A program made the translations under genes and the position numbers. Below, in pieces: positions 25,456 through 33,641 of a stretch of 38,129 nt of DNA. Source of the DNA: Acidobacteriota bacterium (lineage in GTDB: Bacteria > Acidobacteriota > Terriglobia > Terriglobales > Acidobacteriaceae); contig JAJYSV010000039.1 of NCBI GenBank assembly GCA_021793405.1, positions 1 to 38,129 on the forward strand. Direction: 5' to 3'. Positions within the stretch are counted from its first letter, which is position 1. Each line of letters opens with the position of its first letter. The notes below the pieces were generated by a model that saw only the letters and a program-made list of their open reading frames with translations, was not told the origin of the DNA and did not search any database.

Positions 25456-26844
25456 ATGTTGCATCCACATCGACTCTTTCCCGCCGATCCATCCACCCGC
25501 GCGATTGCCAGTCGGCTGTACGCGGGAGTGAAGGATTTACCCATCCTGAGTCCCCACGGCCACACGGAAGCCAGGTGGTTTGCGGAGGACAAACCTTTCC
25601 CCGATCCAGCGACTCTTCTCATCCAACCGGACCACTATGTCTTCCGAATGCTGTACAGTCAAGGGATTCCGCTGGAGCATCTTGGAATTGGAGAGCATCC
25701 GATCGCGAACCCCCGAGGTGTGTGGCATCTGTTTGCCAAGCACTACTATTTGTTCCGCGGCACGCCAACGCGGCTGTGGCTGAACCATTGCTTTCGGGAA
25801 GTATTTGGTCTGACGGTTCCATTGTCAGAAGAAACAGCGGATGTGTATTACGATGCGATCCAGGAAAAACTGGGAAAGCCTGAGTTTCGGCCGCGCTCTC
25901 TGTTTGAACGCTTTGGCATCGAAGTGCTGGCAACGACGAACTCTCCGCTGGATCCCTTGACGCATCATCTAGCGTTGCGAAAGTTGGGCTGGCAAGGGAA
26001 AGTGATTCCGACTTTTCGTCCTGACTCCGTCGTTGATCCAGACTTTGATGGATTCAAAGAGAATATTGAGCGATTGGGCGCATTGACGGGAGAAGATACT
26101 TCTCAATGGCTCGGCTATCTGGCCGCGTTGCGCGCTACTCGTGCGCGCTTTCGCGAATTGGGTTGCACCGCGACCGATCACGGCCATCCCACGCCCGCGA
26201 CAGCCGACTTAGACGCCGAGAGCGCATCCAAGCTGTACGATCGAGTTTTCTCCGGCTCCTCCACCATCGCCGACAGAGAGATGTTTCGGGCGCAGATGCT
26301 GACCGAGATGGCGCTGATGAGTCTCGACGATGGCCTGGTGATGCAGATCCATCCAGGAAGTCTGCGCAACCACAATGAAACCATCTATCGTCGCTTTGGC
26401 CGCGACATGGGCGCGGATATCCCCACGCAGACGGACTATGTACACAATCTACAACCCCTACTGCGGCGGGTTGGCAACGAGCCAGAGTTAACCATCATCC
26501 TTTTCACGCTCGACGAGTCGGCGTACGGCCGGGAACTTGCGCCTCTGGCTGGGCATTATCCATGCTTGAAGTTAGGACCGCCGTGGTGGTTTTATGACAG
26601 CCCGGAGGGAATGCGCCGCTTCCGTGAGTACATCACCGAGACTGCTGGCTTTTACAACACGGTGGGATTCAACGACGACACGCGCGCTTTTTTGTCGATT
26701 CCGGGGCGTCATGATGTGGCACGTCGAGTCGACTGCGGGTATCTGGCAAGGCTGGTTGCGGAGCATCAGATGGAAGAGGACGAAGCGCATGAAGTGGCGC
26801 TCGACCTGACGTATCGGTTGGCGAAGTCTGCTTATAGGCTATAG
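25456..26844 (+). CDS. uxaC: Glucuronate (uronate) isomerase
   Basis: UxaC converts D-glucuronate to D-fructuronate (and galacturonate to tagaturonate) at the head of hexuronate breakdown. The 462-aa protein belongs to the metal-dependent amidohydrolase-like superfamily. It opens with HPHRLFPADPSTRAIASRLY and has the metal motif LSPHGHTEARWF. Later family blocks are RFGIEVLATTNSPLDPL, MQIHPGSLRNHNE, FGRDMGADIPTQTDY and NDDTRAFLSIPGRHDVARR. ATG 25456 has GGGGAG 11 bases upstream. No other hexuronate genes (uxaA, uxaB, uxuA, uxuB) are adjacent. The neighbouring SDR could act on a related sugar acid, but this is inference. Confidence 0.95.
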   Translation: MLHPHRLFPADPSTRAIASRLYAGVKDLPILSPHGHTEARWFAEDKPFPDPATLLIQPDHYVFRMLYSQGIPLEHLGIGEHPIANPRGVWHLFAKHYYLFRGTPTRLWLNHCFREVFGLTVPLSEETADVYYDAIQEKLGKPEFRPRSLFERFGIEVLATTNSPLDPLTHHLALRKLGWQGKVIPTFRPDSVVDPDFDGFKENIERLGALTGEDTSQWLGYLAALRATRARFRELGCTATDHGHPTPATADLDAESASKLYDRVFSGSSTIADREMFRAQMLTEMALMSLDDGLVMQIHPGSLRNHNETIYRRFGRDMGADIPTQTDYVHNLQPLLRRVGNEPELTIILFTLDESAYGRELAPLAGHYPCLKLGPPWWFYDSPEGMRRFREYITETAGFYNTVGFNDDTRAFLSIPGRHDVARRVDCGYLARLVAEHQMEEDEAHEVALDLTYRLAKSAYRL

Positions 26845-26907
26845 ATCAGTTCAGAGATTTTTGGGTTGTAGAAGGCAGAAGACAGGCGCGGTCAGACTTC
26901 GCTGCCC

Positions 26908-27384
26908 TTAACACGCGATCATCGCCAATTTTCGCAAGCGCAAGCGTAATCGGTACGTCTCATCTTTGTGACACGCCAGGCAGAGTGTGCGAATGTTTCC
27001 CAGATCGCATTCGCCGCCTCCTTCACAAACTGGAACAATATGGTCCGCGTCCCATAGACTTTTCCGGTTCACCGATCGAATGCCCCAATATTCCAGCATG
27101 GCTTTTCTATTGGCTCCACGAGCGCGCTTGAGACGGTGGAACGCTTCGACAGAGTCGATATGGCAGAGGGAGCAAAACCCTCGGTCACGCGCGAAGACCT
27201 GTTGACGAAGATAGCCCGGGTCGGTACGCAATCGCCATTCATGTACGCACCATTCGGAACAAAACGTCTGCCGTCGACCGCGTACTTCCAGGGCACACCA
27301 ACGACAGAGCGTGCGTCCACTGGGGCCTCTCGGTAGTTGGGCACGGACGGCGCGGCCGCCCGGCATGGTTCGCTGCTTGCTCAT
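26908..27384 (-). CDS. HNH endonuclease (ZRANB3-like HNH type)
   Basis: The 158-aa protein starts with a basic segment, then three cysteine pairs that can bind zinc: CRWC (27-30), CSEWC (42-46) and CSLC (71-74). The C-terminal HNH domain is WDADHIVPVCEGGGECDLGN followed by RTLCLACHK, giving catalytic H115, N130 and H139 and a structural C135/C138 pair. The spacing closely resembles the HNH module at the C terminus of eukaryotic ZRANB3, whose bacterial relatives occur as small stand-alone proteins. It may be a nicking or structure-specific nuclease. It is convergent with uxaC. No phage or toxin-antitoxin gene is next to it. Confidence 0.85.
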   Translation of the reverse strand: MSKQRTMPGGRAVRAQLPRGPSGRTLCRWCALEVRGRRQTFCSEWCVHEWRLRTDPGYLRQQVFARDRGFCSLCHIDSVEAFHRLKRARGANRKAMLEYWGIRSVNRKSLWDADHIVPVCEGGGECDLGNIRTLCLACHKDETYRLRLRLRKLAMIAC

Positions 27385-27535
27385 CGATATGGTCGCTCGC
27401 GGGATTCTCTTCCTGTTAAGCGCGGCCGAGAATCAGGGCCACTGTATAGGAGGAAAATCCCTTCCTGTAGTTTGCAAGCGGGCGCAGCGGGTTGCAAGAA
27501 CTCGTGATGGTTTGTATCCAGTTGATCATCATCCC

Positions 27536-27715
27536 CTACTTGCCGTCGGCTAGGACGAGGCGTCCGAAGTTCTCCGGAACATGGAATGTCTTACTCATGG
27601 TGGGCTGCCATGTAAGGGATGTTTGATCGCCCTGCGGTCCCTGCACTCTGAAGAGGTTGGCTCGAAATGTCGTGCCGGAGCGAGGAGTTTGCAGTAACTT
27701 GAAACCCTGAAGCCA
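27536..27715 (-). pseudogene. 3' end of a CBM9-like carbohydrate-binding protein gene
   Basis: In this frame about 59 residues read GWLQGFKLLQTPRSGTTFRA, then NLFRVQGPQGDQ, then TSLTWQPTMSKTFHVPENFG and RLVLADGK before a TAG stop. This matches the C-terminal block of carbohydrate-binding module family 9-like proteins, in which R-x-N-F/L-x-R is followed by W-x-P-T and FHVPExFG. There is no start; a TAA lies just upstream in the same frame, right at the junction with the isomerase fragment. The piece is best read as the surviving 3' end of a gene whose front was lost in a deletion. The family match is from memory of the motif and has not been searched. Confidence 0.65.
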
Positions 27716-28248
27716 GCCTTAATTTTGGCGGCCGCGACCCACTCCTCGATTTCAACCCAGACCCGATCATCCTTCACGGTGCCGGTGACTTGGTGCAACG
27801 GAATCTTCGCCCTCTTCATGACGTTGGCAATCTCCGGAAGCGGACATGCGGAACAATACTCCAGCCAGCGCCCCGTCATGGCGGTGCGGTTTTGAAGCTT
27901 ACTAAGCGCGGTATAGTCCATCGCCGCATCCGGCTGTAATTTCAGTAGAATTACCGGCACGCCGGCCCGTTGCACAAGCGGCAGAACGATACTGCTAACC
28001 GCATAGGTTGTTACATAAATAAAAAGCAGATCGATGTTTTCGCTGCGAAATTGATGGCCTGCCTTGAGCCCGCGCGCAGGTTTATCAATCAAACCTAGAT
28101 TGACAAGATTTACCCCTGGATAGCTTAGTCTGGTTGCAACCTCTCGAAGATGATCTTCCAGTCGTGATTTAAGATTTTCGAACTGTCCCCAATATGCTTG
28201 GAGCCCTATGCCGCACAGACCAACTTGCAGATTCTCAGTTTGCTTCAT
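27716..28248 (-). pseudogene. 5' fragment of a sugar isomerase (L-arabinose/L-fucose isomerase-like)
   Basis: ATG 28248 has GGAGG ten bases upstream. It opens a frame of about 177 recognisable residues: MKQTENLQVGLCGIGLQAYW, then LKAGHQFRSENIDLLFIYVT, then QRAGVPVILLKLQPDAAMDY, then TGRWLEYCSACPLPEIANV and QVTGTVKDD. This is the N-terminal domain of AraA/FucI-like isomerases, which are normally 450-600 aa. The family character stops near AAAKIKAGF (about 27716), and the frame runs on for another 40 residues (to 27595) of unrelated sequence. That tail overlaps the CBM9-like fragment read in a different frame. The catalytic C-terminal part is missing, so no isomerase activity is expected. It follows the kinase remnant by 46 bases. 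Confidence 0.75.
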
Positions 28249-28294
28249 GGGGCCAGGTCCTCCTGTTGTTTCACGCACGACGTAATTGACGCGA

Positions 28295-28668
28295 TCATTC
28301 CTGGTTGCTGTGGGACGCATGTGCGGAGGCGTTTCGCGCCCGCCACAGCGCGCCCAGTGCAGGGTCGACAGTTTGCGAAAGAAATTGTGCGGCAGGATTC
28401 ACTCTTTTAACGCCCGCACCCAGCCGACCACGCTGGGAATCGCGATGCCAGACAGTCCAACGCATGTGCCGATGATGGAGTCGAGTGTGACGCCGGACTG
28501 CGTCGCGATAGAGGACAAGATCGCTTCCAGATTTGTGTCCGCACTCGCTTCATCCACGCGCGTGATTTTGATGGAGCCGGCTTGCGCGCGGGCTAGCACA
28601 TCACTTCCTGTACCCAGCACGCACTGTGTTTTTGTCGCGCCTGCATCGATCCCGAGAAAGAACTCCAT
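28295..28668 (-). pseudogene. BadF-type (N-acetylglucosamine kinase-like) gene with internal deletion
   Basis: ATG 28668 starts MEFFLGIDAGATKTQCVLGT, the phosphate-1 motif of BadF/BadG/BcrA-type sugar kinases, and continues to VGLSGIAIPSVVGWVRALKE, where TGA stops it after 89 residues. Just beyond, in another frame, NPAAQFLSQTVDPALGALWR (then ARNAS) resembles the extreme C terminus of the same family and ends at TGA 28295. The middle, roughly two thirds of the gene, is therefore absent. A deletion that shifted the frame explains this. The start lies four bases after the GH18-like stop, so the gene was once part of that operon. Full-length relatives phosphorylate amino sugars such as GlcNAc. 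Confidence 0.72.
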
Positions 28669-28672
28669 TCGC

Positions 28673-29752
28673 TTAATTCTTTTGTTGGTGTGTGGGCTGG
28701 TTGGCGCCTGTGTGGTTGTGCGACGGCAGCAACTGCCAGATAGCAGGATCTTCTTCGCCGAGCACCCAGGAGCAGAAACCTTCCAGGCCGTCCTGCTTCA
28801 CCAGATCGTAGCGCGCTGCGAAGGCGCGCGAATCCGTGTAGAAAACCCACTCTCGATCCTGGGCGCGATAGAAGTAGAACCACGCCGTCTTATCGTCAGG
28901 GTCCCAATGCAGCTTGGCGTTATAGGCGTGTGCCAGTTGCAACGCGGCTGGCCCACCGATGTATTCGGCAGAGTTGTTCGGTATGTTCTTGCCGCCGGGC
29001 GGCGCTCCGGCAAACCAATGATAGCCGTAGACTGCTATGCCGAGTGAGAGCTTGTTTTTGGGAACGACGGTCAGCGCGTACTTTACGTTTTCGAGCACCC
29101 ATGGATACCCCGCGACCGGCCCGGGCGGCGTGTAGCGCGTGTGCTGATCGTAGGTCATCAGGCAGATCAAGTCCGCCGACTGTGCCAGCGCTTTCAGATC
29201 GTAGGCGCCACGCCAGTCGCGATACATCCACGCACTGTACGCGGTCTCGCCTGGGTAACCGGGGGCGTTGGGTACGGTGGCGATGGAAAGTTGGTAGCCC
29301 GCGGCGTGCAGCGCGGCCGCAGTTTCCGCTACTGTTTGCGAGAGGGCGTCGCTATCCCGCCAACTAATGTCTTCAAAATCGAACTGGATGCCAAGGTAGC
29401 CATTCTGTCGGCACTCACGCACCAGGGCTTGCTCCATGGCATGACGGGCCGCCGCATCGTTAAAAAATTGATGGTACTGCTCCGGTCCCATGCCGCTACC
29501 GCCAATGATCGGCATCACAGGGACGTGGTGTTCGCGCGCGACCTGTATGACTTGGGGATTGGAGCCGCCCCAGACCAGGCCATGCACGTCCACGGAGTAC
29601 CAGGCGGGCACCAGAATGTCGATTTTGTCGGCATGGTCGAGGAACGACTGCACAGACGGCGCGGAGGTCGTCATGTAAAACAACGCTTTCGGTTGTGCCT
29701 GTAGGAGTGATGGACTGATCGCAAGCAACAGCAGAATACAAAAGGTGCGCAT
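28673..29752 (-). CDS. GH18-like glycosidase (YaaH/SleL-type chitinase fold), secreted
   Basis: The 359-aa protein has a Sec signal peptide (MRTFCILLLLAISPSLLQA) and then a TIM-barrel of the GH18 spore-cortex/YaaH branch. The catalytic strand reads NGYLGIQFDFEDIS, keeping D125 and the proton donor E127 of the DxxDxDxE motif, while the two outer acidic positions are replaced, as is common in this branch. Further family blocks are PVMPIIGG, LMTYDQHTRY, KNKLSLGIAVYGYHW and GLEGFCSWVLGEED. Likely substrates are chitin oligomers, peptidoglycan or the GlcNAc core of N-glycans. AGGGG upstream supports ATG 29752; the longer frame to 29959 lacks a signal peptide at its start. It follows the GH29 gene by 169 bases. 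Confidence 0.85.
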   Translation of the reverse strand: MRTFCILLLLAISPSLLQAQPKALFYMTTSAPSVQSFLDHADKIDILVPAWYSVDVHGLVWGGSNPQVIQVAREHHVPVMPIIGGSGMGPEQYHQFFNDAAARHAMEQALVRECRQNGYLGIQFDFEDISWRDSDALSQTVAETAAALHAAGYQLSIATVPNAPGYPGETAYSAWMYRDWRGAYDLKALAQSADLICLMTYDQHTRYTPPGPVAGYPWVLENVKYALTVVPKNKLSLGIAVYGYHWFAGAPPGGKNIPNNSAEYIGGPAALQLAHAYNAKLHWDPDDKTAWFYFYRAQDREWVFYTDSRAFAARYDLVKQDGLEGFCSWVLGEEDPAIWQLLPSHNHTGANQPTHQQKN

Positions 29753-29921
29753 TTGAGGATCCCCTTGGTTCGTACGAAGGATGCCAGCTTTGTGCTGATT
29801 TCCGCTTCCTGGTTGGCAGCCCACGATTCTATCTGGAATTTTGGCGTACTGTGATTGATGCACTGTCTGTGCCTGGAAACCCATGAGGGAATTCCATGAC
29901 GATAACATGCCGGTATTTTGG

Positions 29922-31604
29922 TTAGAGCTTTCGCAGCAAGATGGTTCCACTCTGAGCACAATGCAGACGGCCTTCGACGATGACCTTTTGACCGATGCTG
30001 GGCATAGTAAGGATCAGAACATCGTTGGACCCGGTGAGGTGCCGGACAAGTTTGGGTTCCGGTACGCCATCGAGCAGCAGGACTGCGTGGTCAATCGGGT
30101 TCACGCATCCGCCCCATCCCGCCTGCGGAACGAAGCGCAGCCGATATTGCGTGGCGGCACCGATCTTGTCGGATATGTCCACATGGAAGCTGTAGTGGTT
30201 CCAGGTTCCAACTTCATCGTAGGCCCATGCCGTCGCGGGAGCGTCCCAGGTTGCAGGCGGCGGAGTTCGAGTGTTGAACACGGCGATGCGCCGAATCTCC
30301 GGTCGCGCCGCGCTTTCAGTAGTCACCAGCCTCACCGCGTCGACCCGCGTTGGCGCAACAGGCTGAATCCTTTTGTGCCCGATCGCCGTGCCGGTGCCGA
30401 GCGTCACCCACGTCTCCTCGTGGCGAGCCTCTATTCTGTAACTCCGCACGCGTTCTCCTAACGAGCAGTTTTCTTCGATGATGACGGTATCAACACGGGC
30501 AGTGGATGGCAGCGGCAAGGAAACGATAGCGCCAGAGCCGGAGGTCTCTGCGAGGCTCTGGTTGAATCTACGCCGAATCTCCTCGCCAAACTGCCGGACG
30601 CGGACAACGTCTGGCGCCGGTATAAGTCCAGTCGTGTCCGGCGGAAGATTTAACAGCAGTTGAGCACCTCGTCCAATTGAGCGGTAATAGATATCCAGCA
30701 GCGCATCGAGTTTGAGGAGGCGGAGCTGCTTTTCTTCACTCCAAAACCAGTTCGGACGCAGGATGGAAACATCCACTTCATTCGGCATCCAGACCGTACC
30801 GTTGGGATCTCCGTTCAGCGCGGTCGCGATGCCGGTCTTCGCATCTGCGGCGGAGATGGAGTTCCACGCAGGATAGGGAACGAAGCCATTTTCATTGCCG
30901 GCCCAGCGGATGGTCGCATGCGGCCCTTGGAAGATCATGGCATGTTGCGCATAGCGCTCAAGAATATCTCCGACGGAAATTACATTCGAGCCGTCAAACC
31001 ATATTTCCACCATAGGGCCATAGCGTGAGAGCACCTCGGTCAGTTGGCGGCGATAGACCGCATTGTAGATTCGCTGCTGCGCGGGCGTCTTGCAGAGGCC
31101 GCCGACTTCTGCACCGAATGTAGCGTCACGCGGTGAGACGTAGACGCCCAGCTTTAATCCAAATTTTCGACACGAGGCTGAGACGTCGGCCAGGACGTCG
31201 CCATGCCCGCCGCGCCAAGGTGTGTTGCCGATGCTGTATCTCGTAGTCTCAGTCTGCCACATGCAGAAACCGCCGGAATGCTTCGCCACGAACACGATAT
31301 ATTTCGCGCCCAGATCCACTGCAGTGGAGGCCCATTGATCCGTATTCAGCAATGTAGGGTTGATCGCCGACAGCGGAGTGGACAAATTGTCCTGTTCAAC
31401 TCCTTGCCATGTGTTAGGCGCGAAATGGACGAACATTCCCATTTCCAAATCCTGCCAAGCCAACTGGTCGGGGGTCGGTAACGCGAGACGCAGGTGAGTA
31501 TCCGAATCCGCGATAGCGGCGGCCAGTTCGGCGGTGGCGTTTCTCGTAGTGGAAAACGCGGCGGTCATGCCGGCCAGAGTAGCGAGAAAGGTTCGACGGT
31601 CCAT
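29922..31604 (-). CDS. Alpha-L-fucosidase (GH29), Tat-exported
   Basis: GH29 enzymes release alpha-linked L-fucose by a retaining mechanism. From ATG 31604 the 560-aa protein starts MDRRTFLATLAGMTAA, a twin-arginine-type signal. The catalytic TIM barrel shows MGMFVHFAPNTW (residues 55-66), YIVFVAKHSGGFCMW (102-116, the family's AKHxxGFCLW) and the nucleophile D204 in VEIWFDGSN. A NLPPDTTG segment closes the barrel. A C-terminal discoidin-like beta domain follows, then about 120 residues ending in ILLRKL. The acid/base residue is poorly conserved in this family and was not assigned. The frame continues upstream to 31877 without domain content. It leads a - strand group with the GH18-like gene and the decayed kinase and isomerase. 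Confidence 0.92.
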   Translation of the reverse strand: MDRRTFLATLAGMTAAFSTTRNATAELAAAIADSDTHLRLALPTPDQLAWQDLEMGMFVHFAPNTWQGVEQDNLSTPLSAINPTLLNTDQWASTAVDLGAKYIVFVAKHSGGFCMWQTETTRYSIGNTPWRGGHGDVLADVSASCRKFGLKLGVYVSPRDATFGAEVGGLCKTPAQQRIYNAVYRRQLTEVLSRYGPMVEIWFDGSNVISVGDILERYAQHAMIFQGPHATIRWAGNENGFVPYPAWNSISAADAKTGIATALNGDPNGTVWMPNEVDVSILRPNWFWSEEKQLRLLKLDALLDIYYRSIGRGAQLLLNLPPDTTGLIPAPDVVRVRQFGEEIRRRFNQSLAETSGSGAIVSLPLPSTARVDTVIIEENCSLGERVRSYRIEARHEETWVTLGTGTAIGHKRIQPVAPTRVDAVRLVTTESAARPEIRRIAVFNTRTPPPATWDAPATAWAYDEVGTWNHYSFHVDISDKIGAATQYRLRFVPQAGWGGCVNPIDHAVLLLDGVPEPKLVRHLTGSNDVLILTMPSIGQKVIVEGRLHCAQSGTILLRKL

Positions 31605-31937
31605 TTCTTTATTCCACATGGAATTGCGGCGCGAAAAAGACGCGACGCATTTTGTCGGGTCATCCGATCTCCCAAAGGATACAGTAGATGTCGGAATGCA
31701 TTCGCAATATCGCGTCGAGAACACCTCGCACCACTCCCGGCGGCCACAATGGGGTTTGTGCTTTTGACGTGGCTGATGCCAACATCTTTCGGTCGACCGA
31801 ACGGCACCGGCAGTTCCTGTTGCGGTGTACAGTGAAAGCGACCCGACAGGCCGCGAAGGCATATCTACTCGAATCAACTTTGAGTCTGGATTCCTTCTGT
31901 ATTTTGCGGAATCCAGCCATTTGGAAAACGGGATTCA
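31605..31937. other. Intergenic region upstream of the fucosidase gene
   Basis: No intact gene is visible in these 333 bases. The region should hold the promoter of the - strand GH29 gene. A perfect 14-base palindrome lies at 31788-31801 (listed separately). The frame running upstream from the GH29 start has no recognisable protein character. The right-hand side abuts the cutC remnant. Confidence 0.4.
31788..31801. promoter_or_regulatory. 14-base palindrome, possible LacI-type operator
   Basis: TTCGGTCGACCGAA is a perfect palindrome with a central CG, the form typical of LacI-family operators. It lies about 185 bases upstream of the GH29 start codon. No LacI-type regulator gene is in the window, so the assignment is by shape only. 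Confidence 0.35.
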
Positions 31938-32238
31938 GTGATGATGGTTTTAGAGCATCTGATCGAGACTTCGAATGGAAAGATACGCATCAATGGTGGG
32001 CGGCGGCATTCGCCAGGAGAACATCCAGGAAATTGCGCTACGCACAGGCGCAACGGAATTTCACTCTTCTCTGCGGACGAGAACGGACAGTCTGATGGCA
32101 TTCCGAAATCACGCACTGAAATTGGGCTCAGTAGGCGATGAATTTGCGCGCTTTGTTGTTCTCGAGAAAAGTGTACGTGGTCTGCGCGACGCGTTGGACA
32201 AGATTGCAGACGGGACTTCAGAAGGATTGCCCAATTAA
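31938..32238 (+). pseudogene. 3' remnant of a cutC-like gene with a one-base frameshift
   Basis: Two adjacent frames together give the C-terminal third of a CutC (copper homeostasis/TIM-barrel) protein. The first reads VLEHLIETSNGKIRI; the second reads MVGGGIRQENIQEIALRTGA, then TEFHSSLRTRTDSLM, and ends LEKSVRGLRDALDKIAD. Removing a single A from ATCAATGGTGGGC (near 31993) joins them as KIRIMVGGGIR, the conserved glycine-rich strand of the family. The upstream two thirds are absent. cutC genes often sit in amino-sugar or N-glycan loci in this phylum (from memory), which fits the surrounding fucosidase and kinase remnant. No product is expected. Confidence 0.7.
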
Positions 32239-32334
32239 AAGTTCTTTGCCCCGGCGGAAGAATCACGGTGGTTTCTGCGTCAGTATCTTCCACGGTCGTG
32301 AGCGTCTGAACGCCAGACGGTCTTGCAGCAAGGC

Positions 32335-33630
32335 CTAGGAGAACCGCGTCTTTTTCCAAAGCCAATATCCTCCACCCAGAAATGTCAGGAGGAGAATTGC
32401 AAGCAGGCCATCGGCCCAGGCCATATTCATCGGGACGGTGGGACGGCTGGCTCCGCGGGCCAGCACAACGAAAATGCAACACGCAGTCAGAATGATGGCA
32501 TAGTCCCACCAGCCCCGGCGTATCCCGGGTGTATCTTTCGTGTCCGTGCCTGTTTGCGCCTGGAAGACGCGGGTATGATCGAGGGAATACCGATCGCATT
32601 CGCGCGTGATGGCACGATCGGTTGAAGCGTGTTCTGCGCTGCTGGCTGCCGAGGTACTGATTCCCAGTGCGCCGAGCAGCATCAGCAACGATCCCGCAAC
32701 GACGATCACGTGATGCGATGCATCGGTGGAGGCCAACTCGCCGAAGACCAGTGCGCCCCAGATGAGGCCCCATAATTGATTTGTGTTGGAAAGGGGGATC
32801 GCCCGACCAATTCCTATGTATTTTGTGGAATAGTGTTGAAACAGGTCGCCGATAACCCAGCAGAAGCCGCCCAAAAAGAGCCAGAAGACGGCGGAATGTG
32901 CCCTCCGCAATTCAGTAACCAGGGGATGGATCCCTCCGCGCAGGCTGACTGCGAGCAGCAACATGGTCACCAACTCGCCTACGGTGAAAACGGTGACGAA
33001 GGAAAGGGGATTCATGCCGCTTAGATAAGCTTTGCGGTATGGGACATACATGGTGCCCCACATCAGGCTGGCACAAAGAGCGGCGAGGATGCCCTGACGG
33101 GCGTGGGCGGGAGCGATCAGGGAGCCGTGCATGGAACTGTAAGCCAGCATCAGGGCGGCGATCAAAATTGCCAATGTGCCACCCAGGACCTTCAGCCAGT
33201 TTCTGATACTTGCTCCGCGCAATTCATTGAATAGTAGCCATCCCCAGAAGATTCCTACCAGGCAATTCGTATTCCAGAGGGGGAAGGCAATGGCCAGGCC
33301 TACGTCGCGGATGGCGAACACAGTTAAGGTGTTGGCAATCGCCCAGAGAGCGCCAGCCAGGATACCCCACACAATCAGGTGCCTGTTTTCCCGTACGTCG
33401 GCAAAGACATACTTGCTTCCCTTGAGCAGGGAAGGAATCGTCCATTGCTCGACGAATACACCCGCCACCATGCATAGAGAGATTGCAATGGGAGAAATGG
33501 TTGTGCTGGCGAGCTTCGCGGGAACTTCCGCGCCTCCCAACCATGCCCCTGCGGCCAGACCGCAGACGACACCGACGCCATGCATCGAATGCGCTGGAGA
33601 GGAAGCTGTTTTCTTTGCAACTGTCGGCAA
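32335..33630 (-). CDS. GRP-family sugar transporter (glucose/ribose porter, RhaT-like)
   Basis: This multi-span permease of 431 aa belongs to the drug/metabolite transporter superfamily, GRP branch. It has about ten spans in the core (VGVVCGLAAGAWLGG, VWGILAGALWAIANTLTVFA, PLWNTNCLVGIFWGWLLFNE, LMWGTMYVPYRKAYLSGM and PLSNTNQLWGLIWGALVFGE). The paired PLWNTN/PLSNTN motifs mark the two repeat halves. A C-terminal extension of about 90 residues has two further hydrophobic helices and ends LWKKTRFS. The start is TTG 33630; its Shine-Dalgarno AGGGAG overlaps the stop codon of the 29-aa gene upstream. This coupling implies one transcript. The substrate is a monosaccharide by family, but which one is unknown. 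Confidence 0.85.
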   Translation of the reverse strand: MPTVAKKTASSPAHSMHGVGVVCGLAAGAWLGGAEVPAKLASTTISPIAISLCMVAGVFVEQWTIPSLLKGSKYVFADVRENRHLIVWGILAGALWAIANTLTVFAIRDVGLAIAFPLWNTNCLVGIFWGWLLFNELRGASIRNWLKVLGGTLAILIAALMLAYSSMHGSLIAPAHARQGILAALCASLMWGTMYVPYRKAYLSGMNPLSFVTVFTVGELVTMLLLAVSLRGGIHPLVTELRRAHSAVFWLFLGGFCWVIGDLFQHYSTKYIGIGRAIPLSNTNQLWGLIWGALVFGELASTDASHHVIVVAGSLLMLLGALGISTSAASSAEHASTDRAITRECDRYSLDHTRVFQAQTGTDTKDTPGIRRGWWDYAIILTACCIFVVLARGASRPTVPMNMAWADGLLAILLLTFLGGGYWLWKKTRFS

Positions 33631-33641
33631 GCAACTTCTCC

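Noticed and set aside
29753-29959. N-terminal extension of the GH18-like protein by 69 residues
   Set aside because: A proper Sec signal peptide starts at ATG 29752; a signal sequence buried 70 residues in would be unusual.
31605-31877. N-terminal extension of the fucosidase by 91 residues
   Set aside because: The extension has no protein character, and the Tat signal begins exactly at ATG 31604.
32303-32319. Hairpin CGTCTG-AACGC-CAGACG beyond the GRP transporter stop
   Set aside because: The stem is only six base pairs and there is no U-run on the - strand, so it was not called a terminator.
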